Origin: Closterium sp. Naga37s-1
Lineage: Eukaryota > Streptophyta > Zygnematophyceae > Desmidiales > Closteriaceae
Direction of reading: 5' to 3'
DNA length: 64,000 nucleotides
Assembly: GCA_947471745.1 (NCBI GenBank)
Contig: CANJKZ010001148.1
Location: 193,501-257,500, forward strand
Made by a program: the position numbers and the translations under genes. Below the pieces are notes generated by a model. That model searched no databases and was not told where the DNA came from. It saw only the letters and a list, made by a program, of their open reading frames with translations. Each line of letters begins with the position of its first letter. Position 1 is the first letter of the stretch. Positions 12,101 to 21,949 of the stretch are shown here, piece by piece.

Positions 12101-15100
12101 TTGACTCCTGTTGCCCGTGCACTATGGATTGGCTTGGGGTGGCGTGATTGCTTCCAACCTATCAATTCACACGTTCTGTTCTCCCGTGGTAAATCCGTTC
12201 ACCATGGGAGAACAGCACAGGTGAATTGAGTTCTTCTGAGTCGTTTGCCAACCCTCTCCTCTCCACATCCCACATCCCTCACCTTCCATCTCACGCTCCT
12301 CTTACTCCCCCTTCCCACATCCACTGAAAAGCACCCACACGTTCTGACCCCTTCCCCCTTTCCTTCTTGCCAACACATGCTCCACTGCAGGGTGAACGCT
12401 GTGTCAGGCTTGCAGCGCAGCAACAGCAGGTCTAACCTGATCAAAGTCTCCTCTCCTTCTGTTCCCCCTTCCTTTCCTCGCATCCCCACCAACCCCCCTC
12501 CCCAATCATCCAGGTGGATCGCTGTGTCACGGGCCTCGTGGCGCAGCAGCAGACCGTGGGCCCGCTGCAGATCACCCTTGCTGACGTGGCAGTCATCGCT
12601 CAGGTGCGGCCTCCTTGCTGACGTGGCAGTCATTGCATAGGTACGGATTTCCTTGCTGATTACATTACCCACGTGGCAGCAGCCACCTCTGGTCTCCTTT
12701 TCGCTTGTAGCTTTGCTTGCCACGCCGCTGCATGCATGCATGCTTCACGAGCCCAACAAGGTAAGATGACTTTTGAGTCGACTCAAAAGCCATGCTGCTG
12801 CATGCATTCATGCTTCACGAGCCCAACTAAGGCCAAATGTCCCCTCAGCACCCTTTTTTCCTCTCGTCCCCCCCTTCCCCCGTCCCCACCCCTCCTCCGT
12901 CGCTCGCTCCCCTTCGGACCCATGCTTCCATGGCATCGTGTCTCTCCTTCTGCCTATCTGCTGTGCTCTTTGAATGGTGCATGGTGCATGGGCCATGGAG
13001 GGGATGGTGCATGGCGCATGGTGCATGGGGCGTCGGTCGGGTGGGCGTGGGCCATGGTCCATGGGGCATGGGGGATGCGGAACGGGGTTGGGGGATGGGG
13101 TGGCTGATGCCTGCACAGACCCATACAGGCATCACAGGAGCAGCATGCGCCATTGGGGAGCAGCCAATCAAGGTATGCCGCGTGGTCTCCAACCCAATCG
13201 TGTATATCCTTGTGAACTCAGCCTCTTTCTCTTGAAGGATTTCTGTAGAAATTTGGTTGTGCCTGCTGCTTTCCCTTTCGCCAGCAGCCACTGCAGCCAC
13301 ATGTGACAACTCATACTGTCTGATTGTTGAAATGTCTGAGGTTCCCCGGCCCTCACTGTCCCCCTTCTTGCCTGCCTGCCTCCCCATGTGCATGGTATGA
13401 CTCACCTTAACACCCTCCTCTCTCCCTGCTGCTCCTCTCCTCCTCTCCCTGCTCGCCCCTCCTCCCCTCCCTGCTGCCCTCTTCTCCCCTCCTCTGCTGC
13501 CCATCAGGGGCTCATCAACCCAGCACCCATGGCATGCATGGCAGTGTGCGAGGCCCTCACTGTCCCCCTTCTTGCCTGCCTCCCCATGTGCATGACTCAC
13601 CTTAACACCCTCCACCCTCTCTGTTTCCCCCTCCTCCGTTCCTCTGCTGCCCATCAGGGCCTCATCAACCCAGCAGCCATGGCGCGCATGGCGATTGGGG
13701 AGGCGCTCACCAACCTTGTGTGGGCCAAGGTGGGTCCATGCTGTGTGGGTCGATATGATGTGGCTGTATGGCACCCACCTTGATGTGCTCTGCTGGTAGT
13801 GGGAGGGAGCACAGCAGCCATGGCGCGCATGGCAATTGGGGAGGCTCTCACCAACCTTGTCTGGGCCAAGGTGGGTTGGTGTGGGTTGGTGGACTGATGA
13901 GGAGTGTGGGCTTCAAGCCTGGTGTGCTGTCGTGGTAGTGAGAGAGAGCAGAGCAGCCATGGCGCGCATGGCCATTGGGGAGGCCCTCACCAAACTTGTC
14001 TGGGCCAAGGTGGGTTTCCGGGAATCGGTTTAACGCACACGGATGGGGCGTAGAGTCCGGCAAGTGGTGTTTGGTTGAGGCGAGTCATTGCATGTCCTCA
14101 CTGGCCCACTGCCCACCAACCTTGTCCACGCATGTGTTTGCGATGGGCGGCGAGGGACCACGCATGTGCATTGTTTCCCCCTTCCCTGCTTGAAGCTCTT
14201 CCCTCAATCGCTTTCCCTGCATTCTGGTTTCCCTTCCCTAAGCGCAGGTGACAGCGCTAGAGGACGTGAAGGCGAGCGGCAACTGGATGTATGCCGCCAA
14301 GATGGGCGGCGAGGGGGCAGCCATGTGTGACGCTGCAGTTGCTTGCCGCTTAACCCCCAATGCCCCCTCCCATCCCATGGTTGTCCCGTGCAGGTCACGG
14401 CGCTAGAGGACGTGAAGGCGAGTGGCAACTGGATGTATGCAGCCAAGATGGGCGGGGAGGGGGCAGTCATGTGTGACGTCTCCCTTGCTTGCACCTCATC
14501 GCCCAATGCCCCCTCCCCTCCCATGGTTGTCCCGTGCAGGTCACTGCACTAGAGGACGTGAAGGCGAGTGGCAACTGGATGTATGCAGCCAAGATGGGCG
14601 GGGAGGGGGCAGTCATGTGTGACGTCTCCCTTGCTTGCACCTCATCGCCCAATGCCCCCTCCCCGCCATGGTTGTCCCGTGCAGGTCACTGCACTAGAGG
14701 ACGTGAAGGCGAGTGGCAACTGGATGTATGCAGCCAAGATGGGTGGGGAGGGGGCAGCCATGTACGACGCTGCAGTGGCTCTCAAGGAGGCGATGCTGGA
14801 ACTGGGAATTGCGGTTGACGGTGGCAAGGACAGCTTATCTATGGCTGCTACGGTGAGTGGGTGTGCTTGTTGCAAGAGCGACTCATGGGTGTGAGTGAGT
14901 GCAGCACCAGCAGCCATGTGCGATGCTGCAGTGGCACTCAAAGAGGCGATGCTGGCGCTGGGGATTGCAGTGGATGGGGGAAAATATAGTCTGTCTATGG
15001 CTGCTACGGTGAGTGGGTCCGACTGTACGATGCTGCAGTGCCGCTCAAAGAGGCGATGCTGGCGCTGGGGATAGCCGTGGACGGGGGGGAGGACAGCCTG

Positions 15101-18100
15101 AGTATGGCAGCTACGGTGAGTGCATGGTGGCTGTGTTTGTAACGAGGGTAACAACAAGTGCGGAACGCTCAAGGAGGCGATGCTGTGGACGGGGGGAAGG
15201 ACAGCCTGAGTATGGCAGCTACGGTGAGTGCATGGTGGCTATGTTTGTAACGAGGGTAACAACAAGTGCGGAACGCTCAAGGAGGCGATGCTGTGGACGG
15301 GGGGAAGGACAGCCTGAGTATGGCAGCTACGGTGAGTGCATGGTGGCTGTGTTTGTAACGAGGGTAACAACAAGTGCGGAACGCTCAAGGAGGCGATGCT
15401 GTGGACGGGGGGAAGGACAGCCTGAGTATGGCAGCTACGGTGAGTGCATGGTGGCTGTGTTTGTAACGAGGGTAACAACAAGTGCGGAACGCTTTAGGAG
15501 GCGATGCTGTGGACGGGGGGAAGGACAGCCTGAGTATGGCAGCTACGGTGAGTGCATGGTGGCTGTGTTTGTAACGAGGGTAACAACAAGTGCGGAACGC
15601 TCAAGGAGGCGATGCTGTGGACGGGGGGAAGGACAGCCTGAGTATGGCTGCTACGGTGAGTTGTGCTTGTTGCGAGAGCGACTCATGGGTGTGAGTGAGT
15701 GCAACACCAACAGCGCCACCAGCAGCGCCAGCAGCCATGTACGATGCGGCAGGGGCACTCAAAGAGGCGATGCTGGAACTGGGAATTGCGGTTGACGGTG
15801 GCAAGGACAGCTTATCTTTGGCTGCTATGGTGAGTTGTGTGCTTGTTGCAAGAGCGACTCATGGGTGTGAGTGGGTGCAACACCAGCAGCACCAGCAGCA
15901 CCACCAGCAGCACCAGCAGCCATGTACGATGCTGCAGTGGCGCTCAAAGAGGCGATGCTGGCGCTGGGGATTGCGGTGGATGGGGGAAAGGACAGTTTAA
16001 CTATGGCTGCTACGGTGAGTGGGTGGATGGCAAATGTGCTTGTAACGGGGATGACTGTAGTGAGGGTGCCTCACCTCATGGGTGCAACACCACCGTCAGC
16101 ACCAGCAGCCATGTACGATGCTGCTGTGGCTCTCAAAGAGGCGATGCTGGCGCTGGGGATAGCCGTGGACGGTGGGAAAGACAGCCTGAGTATGGCAGCT
16201 ACCGTGAGTTGATGTGCTGGTAACGGGGATGACTGTAACGAGAGAGACTTATGGGTGTGAATGTAACACTAGCAGCCATGTACGATGCTGCAGTGGCTCT
16301 CAAAGAGGCGATGCTGGAAGTGGGGATCGCGTGGATGGGGGCAAGGACGGTTTATCCATGGCTTCTACGGTGAGTGGATGGTTGATGTGCTGGTAACGGG
16401 GATGATTGTGTTGTGACGAGGGTAGCAACAAGTTGCGAGTGCTCAAGGAGGCGATGCTGGCGCTGGTGATTGCTGGTGGATGGGGGCAAGGACAGCTTGT
16501 GCTGCTACTGTGAGTGCATGTCACTGTAAGTTGTAACCAGCATACCAGTCAAGTACACATGCTGGCGTACGTTGGACGCGAATGGCTGGATTTCCTTTTC
16601 CCCCCTGGCGCCCTTGTTGCGTTGCATGGCTGCATGAGTGCATGGCATGACACACATGCTGCATGTATGCATGGTACACATGCATGGCTGAATACACGCT
16701 TTGGCTTTCCCTCCTGCTTGCCTGACCCTTCCTCTGCCCTTCTTCCTCCCGTCCCTTCCCATGCAGGCGGGGGGCGAGACAGTGATGGCCCCTGGCAACC
16801 TGGTGATGAGTGCATACGTCACCTGCCCTGATATCACCCTCACTGTCACTCCCGACCTCAAGGTTAGAGAGGGGGAGAGAGGGTAGCAGGGAGGGTAGCA
16901 GGGAGGGTAGCAGGGAGGGTAGCAGGGAGGGTAGCAGGGAGGGTAGCAGGGAGGGTAGCAGGGAGGGTAGCAGGGAGGGTAGCAGGGAGGGTAGCAGGGA
17001 GGGTAGCAGGGAGGGTAGCAGGGAGGGTAGCAGGGATAGTAGGAGAGACGAGGAGACTGAATAACGCTGGACCTGAGTGGGGGCAACAGCCGGGTGGGCG
17101 GGGTGTGCGTTGAATGAGGGGAGGTGCTGATGCCTGTGTGTGCTGCCCCCCTCTCTCATTCTCTCCCCCTGTCCCCCTTCTCTCTGCAGCTCCCAGGCGA
17201 GGGTGTGTTGATCCACGTGGACCTGAGTGGGGGCAGCAGGTGGATGGGCGGGGTGTGCGGTGCATGGCGCAATGCCTGTGCATCCAATGTCCTTACTGCC
17301 CTCCCTTGCTCTCTTCTCCCACTTCCCCCTCGCAGCTCCCAGGAGAGGGTGTGTTGATCCATGTGGATCTCAGTGCGGGCAACAGGCGCGTGGGCAGGGT
17401 GTGGGGTGCGTGTAATGTTTGCTAATGCCTCTGTGTTACTGCCTTCCTCTCTCCCCCACACTCTCCTCTCACGCACCCTGTGCAGCTCCCAGGCGAGGGT
17501 GTGTTGATCCATGTGACCTGAGTGGAGGCAACAGGCGGGTGGGCGGGATGTGTGGTGCAAGACTCAATGCTGTAGATCTAATCTCAGTGCTGCTTCCCTT
17601 CCCTTCATCACCTTTCCCCATCGCAGCTCCCAGGCGAGGGTGTGTTGATCCACGTGGATCTCAGTGCTGGCAACAGGCGAGTGGGCGGGTCGGCCCTCGC
17701 CCACGTGTACGACCAGATAGGCGATGAGTCACCGGATGCTGATGTGGCGCTGCTCAAGCGGGGCTTTAATGCCGTGCAGGTATGGATGTTTAGTGGTGAA
17801 GTGTAGGGTTTCTTGAGGGTTTAAAGTCTAGGTTTGCTGCATTATGGTTGAAGGTTTGGGGTTTAAGCTTCAGGGTGGCTCCCACCCCTGCATGCGGCTC
17901 TAACTACGCTTCTTCCCCTCCCGCTGCCCCTGTCTCCTCCCCCTTCCTTTCCTCATTCCTATCTCCCTCCCCTTGCACAGGATCTCATCGGCCGGCGTCT
18001 CATAGCATCGGGGCACGACGTTAGGGACGGGGGCGTTATCACAGCCATTCTCAAGATGGCCTTCGCCGTCAACACGGGCGTCACTGCCAACCTGCCCTCA

Positions 18101-21100
18101 CCTTTCTCCCCCCCCTTCCCTCGTTCCCTCATTCCCCTCTACCTCCCCTTGCTCAGGATCTGATCGGCCGCCGCCTGGTCTCCTCAGGGCACGACGAGAG
18201 CGACGGCGGCATCATCACAGCCATTCTCGAGATGGCCTTCGCTGGCAACACGGGGGTCACTGTCAACCTGCCCTCACCTGTCTCATCCCCATTCCCTCAT
18301 TCCCCTCTCCCTCCTTCTGTACCCACACCAGGATCTGATCGGCCGCCGCCTGGTCTCCTCAGGGCACGACGTGAGCGACGGTGGCATCATCACAGCCATT
18401 CTCGAGATGGCCTTCGCTGGCAACACGGGCGTCACTGTCAACCTGCCCTCGCCCGCTGTTGACACACAGGAAGGGGAAGAGGAGGAGGTGGATGTGTTTG
18501 GAACGCTCTTTGCGGAGGAGCTGGGGCTCGTGATCGAGGTGGCGCCGGCCAATCAGGACGAAGTACTGCGCACGCTCTCCGCCGCCCAGGTCCCCGCGAC
18601 CGTCATTGGCCAAGTCACATCCCCCTCCTCCTCCGCTCCTGCCTCTCCCCCGCTGCTCTCGGTGGCGGTGGCGGGGGTGCCGGTGCTAGAGGGAGATTCG
18701 ATGCCAGCCTGGCGGGACGTGTGGGAGGAGTCGTCCTTTCTGCTCGAGCAGATGCAGCGAACCGAGACGTGTGCTGTCGCTGAGAGGGAGGGGCTCAAGC
18801 ACCGCAAGGAGCCGTCGTGGAAGCTTCCTTTCACCCCGAGCAGGACCGCGCATGAGGTGGGTGGGTGGGTGGGTGGGTGGGTGGGTGGGTGGGTGGGTGG
18901 GTGGGTGGGTGGGTGGGTGGGTGGGTGGGTGGGTGGGTGGGTTAGGGTGGTTGGGGTGAATGGCGGAATGGAGTTTAAAATGTGAAGCAGACTGAACTGT
19001 ACAGCAGAACACTGAGATGCCATGGTATGTCACGGTGTGCATTTACCCTGTCTCTCTCCCCCCACTCCCCCCACTTCTTCTCCTGCAGCTCCTCACTGCA
19101 AGCATGAAGCCCCGAGTGGCTGTGTCTTGGGAGGAGGAGGGCAGCAGCAGCGACAGTGAGATGGCAGCAGCAATGTTACGAGGTGCATACATCGAAGCTT
19201 TCTGCCCACTTTCCCACCCTCTTCCGCCCCTCCCGTGTTGCAGCTCCTGACTGCAACCACAAAGCCGCGAGTGGCTGTACTACGTGAGGAGGGCAGCAAC
19301 GACTTTTGAGTCGACTCAAAAGTCAACTCGTGAGGAGGGCAGCAACGGCGACAGGGAGATGGCGGCAGCGGTGTGTCGCGGTGCTTCGTCTAACCTTCCT
19401 TGCCTCGTCCCTTTCCCTTTTCCCCTACCCTTCCCCCCTGTTGCAGCTCCTGACCGCAACCACGAAGCCCCGAGTGGCTGTACTGCGAGAGGAGGGCAGC
19501 AACGGCGACCGCGAGATGGCAGCAGCGGTGTGTTACGAGGTGAATACACCTAAGCTTTCTGCCCGCTTTCCCACCCTCTTCCCCCCCTCTCCTCTGCTGC
19601 AGCTCCTGACCGCGACCACAAAGCCCAGAGTCGCTGTCCTGCGTGAGGAGGGCAGCAACGGCGACCGCGAGATGGCGGCAGCGGTGTGGGCGGCAGGCAT
19701 GGAGCCATGGGATGTGACTGTATCGGATCTGCTGCAAGGGCGGGCCAGGCTGGACGACTTTAGAGGAATCATCTTTGTGGGCGGCTTCAGCTACGCGGAC
19801 GTGCTGGACTCGGCCAAGGGGTGGGCGGCAGCCATCCGGTTCAACGCGGGGCTTAAAGCCCAGTTCGACGCGTTCTACCAGCGGGAAGACACGTGGAGCC
19901 TGGGCGTGTGCAACGGGTGCCAGCTCATGGCGCTGCTGGGATGGGTGAGTGCGGGGGGGGTGGAAGAGAGAAGAGGGAGTTGGGGGGATGGGGGATGATG
20001 GGGGATGGGGGATGGGGGATGATGGGGGATGGGGGATGGGTGCGTATGAAAGGCTTGGTCAACCTGGGCGTGTGCAACGGGTGCCAGCTCATGGCGCTGC
20101 TGGGATGGGTGAGTGGCAGGGAGGAAGGGTGTTGAGGGGGGAGAGAAGAGTTGGGGGGAGTGGGGAATGGGGGGCAGAGGCGTATGAGGGGATTGTTGAG
20201 CCTGGGCGTGTGCAACGGGTGCCAGCCCATGGCGCTGCTGGGATGGGTGAGTGTCGCTAGTGGGGGGAAAGGGGGTTACTAGGGATTGGTGTGATTCTGG
20301 GACGGGTATGGGAGGCACATGTTCAGCCTGGGCGTGTGCAACGGGTGCCAGCTCATGGCGCTGCTGGGATGGGTGAGTGGCAGGGAGTGGGGGAGGAGGG
20401 GGGAGAGAAGTGTTAGGGGGGCATATGAGGGGCTGGCTCATGGCTCATGGTTAGGGTGTGTACACTGGGTGCCAGCTCATGGCTCTGCCGGGATAGGTAA
20501 GTGCGGCTGAAAAGCTGTCTACTTCTTCCTGTGTCTCGTTTACCCATCCTCTGTCCCTAACATTCTTGCTTCTCCTTTCCCCACCCCACCCCTCCTTCAT
20601 GCGTCTCCACTCGCCCTCTCCCTGCCTTCCTTTCTCCTCTCCCCTGAAGGTCCCTGGTCCGGACGTGGGCGGGGTGATGGGCGAGGGGGGGGACGCAGCA
20701 CAGCCGCGCTTTGTGCACAACGAGTCGGGGCGGTTTGAGTGCCGCTTCTCAACTGTACAGATTGACGAGTCACCTGCTGTCATGCTCAGGTGAGGGGGAG
20801 TGAAGGGGAGCTGAGTGGGTGTTGTGCTGCCTGTGCCTCTCTCTGTGCACATCGAGTCGGGGCGGTTTGAGTGCCGCTTCTCCACCATTCAGATTGACGA
20901 GTCACCTGCTGTCATGCTCAGGTGAGGGGGAGTAAAGGGCCTTGCACGTACACCTGGCACATGTGTAGCAGGTGTGCTTTGAGTGCCGCTTCTCAACTGT
21001 CCAGATTGACGAGTCACCTGCTGTCATGCTCAGGTGACGGGGAGTAAAGGGCCTTGCACGTACACCTGGCACATGTGTAGCAGGTGTGCTTTGAGTGCCG

Positions 21101-21949
21101 CTTCTCAACTGTCCAGATTGACGAGTCACCTGCTGTCATGCTCAGGTGAGAGGTCGGAAAGGGGGCTGGTATGGCATGCTTTCTGTGACAGCCTCTCTCG
21201 CTTTGTGCACAACGAGTCGGGGCGGTTTGAGTGCCGCTTCTCCACTGTCCAGATCGACGAGTCACCTGCTGTCATGTTCAGGTGAGGGCGGAGAGAGGGC
21301 TTGCAGGCCCAGCCGGAACATATGTGTGTGTTCTCTATGACTGCAATGAGTCGGGGTGCTTTGAGCGCCGCTTCTCCCCCGTACAGATCGAGGAGTCTCC
21401 AGCCATCATGCTCAGGTGAGCGCTTGCTGCTGCTGAACCTTGCTTCACCGCTGCCCGATAAATTTTGTATGCACCTCATTCCACTCATCTTCAACCCCTT
21501 TCTCCTCCTATCCCATATCCTCCGGCCCTGTTAACACTTCCCTTGCACATTCTGTTGTCCCGCCATCTTCTCCAAACAGGGGCATGGAGGGCACAAGGGT
21601 GGGCATCTGGGTGGCACACGGGGAGGGCCGGGCTCTCTTCCCCTCCTCCTCCCTCTTCCAATCCGTCCTCTCCTCCAACCTCGCTCCCATCCGCTACTGC
21701 GACGACGACGGCGCCCCCACCGAAGCCTACCCATTCAACCCGAACGGGTCCCCCGCGGGGATAGCCGCGCTGTGCTCTCCCAATGGAAGGCATCTGGCGA
21801 TGATGCCTCATCCGGAGAGGTGCTACTTGATGTGGCAGCTGCCGTGGGCGCCCAAGGAGTGGCGGGAGGGCATGGATGCCAGCGGGCCTAGCCCGTGGCT
21901 GAAGCTGTTTCAGAATGCCAGGGAGTGGTGTGCGGAGCACCCACAGTAG
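124..21949 (+). CDS. PUR4: Phosphoribosylformylglycinamidine (FGAM) synthase, 5'-partial, 18 exons
   Basis: Converts FGAR, glutamine and ATP to FGAM, step 4 of de novo purine synthesis; the plant enzymes are plastid/mitochondrial. I read exons at 124-250, 1015-1134, 1366-1437, 1752-1964, 2610-2804, 3145-3279, 10735-10826, 11288-11546, 12514-12603, 13119-13172, 13658-13729, 14685-14852, 16767-16862, 17627-17779, 18332-18856, 19603-19944, 20650-20789 and 21580-21949. All junctions are GT-AG and phases agree. Landmarks in order: FTAETHNFPCA then PFPGAETGAGG (synthase domain), SDYGNKFGEPLIQGY, GGAASSMVSG, AVDGGKDSLSMAA, SSGHDVSDGGII, then the class I glutamine amidotransferase domain with nucleophile Cys in GVCNGCQ and His/Glu in MPHPER; stop after EHPQ. 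This gives about 1073 residues; families of this type run about 1300-1400, so roughly the first 300 lie left of the window. Where an exon has several copies I chose the longest one that keeps the frame; transcripts should settle the choice. Confidence 0.93.
342..850 (+). repeat. Decayed copies of the first visible PUR4 exon around a 26-bp minisatellite
   Basis: Positions 342-396 and about 703-767 repeat the end of exon 124-250 (GCGGGACTAC, then ATTCTCTTCAC, then CGCACAACTT) with substitutions and small deletions; a third short copy lies near 811-840. Between the first two, at about 397-705, are about 12 units of a 26-bp sequence beginning GTGAGTCGACTCAAAAGAG. Each unit starts with a consensus 5' splice donor (GTGAGT) and holds the palindrome TGAGTCGACTCA. 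All of this lies in an intron. Confidence 0.85.
887..925 (+). repeat. Partial copy of exon 1015-1134 with its acceptor
   Basis: The string GCACCGCAG followed by GTGGCGCCATTCCCCGGGG occurs here and again at the start of the functional exon. The copy breaks off after about 38 bases of exon, within the glycine codons of AGAETGAGG. The two acceptors lie 128 bp apart, so a competing 3' splice site is available. Confidence 0.85.
1590..2282 (+). repeat. Partial copies flanking exon 1752-1964
   Basis: Upstream, about 1590-1680 repeats the exon start (ILLAASDGASDYGNKFGEPLIQGY) and then diverges. Downstream, about 2027-2142 and 2204-2280 repeat the exon end (GGIGQIDYRHLVKEEPDVGMLVVK), each followed by GGTGAGTCA as at the real donor. 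Short repeats of the form AGTCAACGC lie between these copies. Confidence 0.85.
2840..3757 (+). repeat. Partial copies around exon 3145-3279, with poly-G tracts
   Basis: About 2840-2925 and 2990-3057 repeat the exon start (GNCNVVKEIIYPQG). About 3330-3408, 3440-3516, 3545-3625 and 3690-3757 repeat the exon end (VRSIVVGDETMSVLEIWGAEYQEQ), each ending CAGGAGCAG followed by GTG. Runs of G (about 3418-3439 and 3528-3540) separate them. The last copy, ending GAGGACCAGGAGCAG, leads straight into the 15-bp array. Confidence 0.87.
3755..9494 (+). repeat. 15-bp minisatellite, about 380 units, in a PUR4 intron
   Basis: The unit is CAGGAGCAGGTGGAT. Variation is mainly GTGGAT to GTGGAC; length slips occur near 6430, 6820, 7470 and 8323, where the phase shifts. 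The first nine bases are the 3' end of exon 3145-3279 and the next six look like a weak 5' splice donor, so the array appears to be a reiterated exon end plus donor. No stop codon occurs in any + frame; read in the gene's frame it would encode a (DQEQV) repeat. It is best read as intron sequence. Confidence 0.95.
9585..10734 (+). repeat. Ten 115-bp tandem units, each carrying a 41-nt pseudo-exon
   Basis: Unit starts are at 9700, 9815, 9930, 10045, 10160, 10275, 10390, 10505 and 10620, with a truncated first copy near 9585 and the functional exon at 10735 in register. Each unit has a pyrimidine tract, the acceptor CCTGTCAG, the exon start GACGCCCTCCTGGCGCG through CTGTTGAG, then GTATAT as a possible donor. 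The copies differ mainly at one base (GCGCGCCC or GCGCGACC). Forty-one nucleotides is not a multiple of three, so inclusion would shift the PUR4 frame. Confidence 0.93.
10886..12089 (+). repeat. Partial copies around exon 11288-11546
   Basis: About 10886-10926 repeats the end of the preceding exon (MAVIGTI). About 10981-11116 and 11177-11230 repeat the start and middle (SGSGKVVLFDS, then DLDLDKVLGDMP). About 11610-11777, 11829-11998 and 12013-12089 repeat the end (SKRFDFVRGSDEREPLELPPALTV), the first two reaching TTK and a GT donor. The copies are strongly alike in exon sequence and unlike in the intervening intron sequence. Confidence 0.85.
12389..12646 (+). repeat. Partial copies of exon 12514-12603
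   Basis: About 12389-12450 is a decayed copy of the exon start (CGCTGTGTCA with GCAGCAACAGCAG). About 12614-12646 repeats the exon end (CTTGCTGACGTGGCAGTCAT) with CATAG in place of CTCAG before a GT. Confidence 0.7.
12721..12832 (+). repeat. Direct duplication around a 20-bp palindrome
   Basis: Segment 12721-12762 (GCTGCATGCATGCATGCTTC through GAGCCCAAC) recurs at 12789-12832. Between them 12770-12789 is the perfect palindrome CTTTTGAGTCGACTCAAAAG. The copies differ by a few substitutions. Confidence 0.9.
12962..13090 (+). repeat. ATGGTGCATGG-type simple repeat
   Basis: This intron stretch is built from irregular repeats of CATGGTGCATGG and GGGCCATGG. It has no coding signal and sits just upstream of the 54-nt exon at 13119. 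Confidence 0.7.
13500..14012 (+). repeat. Partial copies around exon 13658-13729
   Basis: About 13500-13556 repeats the acceptor and exon start (CCATCAGGGGCTCATCAACC). About 13804-13872 and 13950-14012 repeat the exon end (AAMARMAIGEALTNLVWAK), each followed by GTGGGT as in the functional exon. Confidence 0.87.
14245..16515 (+). repeat. More than a dozen partial copies around exon 14685-14852
   Basis: Upstream copies of the exon start (VTALEDVKASGNWMYAAKM) lie near 14245-14340, 14392-14480 and 14536-14622, each with its acceptor. Downstream copies of the exon end (EAMLALGIAVDGGKDSLSMAAT) lie near 14905-15015, 15030-15120, 15730-15835, 15915-16020, 16100-16210, 16270-16376 and 16440-16515, nearly all followed by GTGAGT. 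At 15174-15660 five copies form a 108-bp tandem array with an internal deletion that turns GATGCTG-GCG-type sequence into GATGCTGTGGAC. Confidence 0.88.
16871..17037 (+). repeat. 12-bp minisatellite downstream of exon 16767-16862
   Basis: About 12-13 units of GGGAGGGTAGCA begin a few bases after the donor AAG/GTTAGA. No coding role is expected. Confidence 0.9.
17067..17545 (+). repeat. Partial copies upstream of exon 17627-17779
   Basis: About 17190-17250, 17336-17400 and 17485-17545 repeat the acceptor and exon start (LPGEGVLIHVDLS); 17067-17105 is a shorter fragment (CTGAGTGGGGGCAACAG). All break off in the codons for GNRRVGG. The copy at 17485 lacks one codon's worth of sequence near CATGTGACCTGAG, so it would not keep the frame. 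Confidence 0.86.
17981..18281 (+). repeat. Two near-full copies of the start of exon 18332-18856
   Basis: About 17981-18112 and 18156-18281 each hold DLIGRRL, SSGHD and the stretch to NLPSP, preceded by CAG acceptors. The first copy has Asn for Gly in AVNTGVT and Arg-Asp for Ser-Asp; the second has DESDGG for DVSDGG. The exon at 18332 is taken as functional because it alone continues in frame. Confidence 0.88.
18852..18942 (+). repeat. (GGGT)n microsatellite on a 5' splice donor
   Basis: About 22 uninterrupted GGGT units start exactly at the exon/intron edge CATGAG/GTGGGT of exon 18332-18856. Each unit contains a GTGGGT that resembles the donor. Confidence 0.93.
19088..20502 (+). repeat. Partial copies around the amidotransferase exon 19603-19944
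   Basis: Upstream copies of the exon start (LLTATTKPRVAVLREEGSNGDREMAAAV) lie near 19088-19183, 19243-19300, 19316-19390 and 19446-19540. Downstream copies of the exon end, which carries the catalytic cysteine (LGVCNGCQLMALLGW), lie near 20060-20115, 20196-20252, 20325-20376 and, decayed, 20450-20502; nearly all are followed by GTGAGT. The second and third upstream copies are separated by a palindrome at 19303-19322. Confidence 0.88.
19303..19322. other. 20-bp perfect palindrome between duplicated segments
   Basis: The sequence is CTTTTGAGTCGACTCAAAAG, the same 20 bases as at 12770-12789; here the symmetry extends two more bases on each side. Directly repeated GTGAGGAGGGCAGCAACG flanks it at about 19285-19302 and 19330-19347. 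Confidence 0.93.
20843..21420 (+). repeat. Five partial copies after exon 20650-20789
   Basis: Copies of the exon end (GRFECRFSTVQIDESPAVMLR) lie near 20843-20925, 20970-21037, 21082-21150, 21200-21288 and 21338-21420. Each ends TCAGGTGA, so each retains a donor. The middle two are nearly identical 111-bp tandem units. Confidence 0.9.

Noticed and set aside
12845-13774. Minus-strand open frame of 309 codons
   Set aside because: It overlaps two PUR4 exons in antisense and consists mainly of repeat-derived sequence (CATGG repeats and exon copies).
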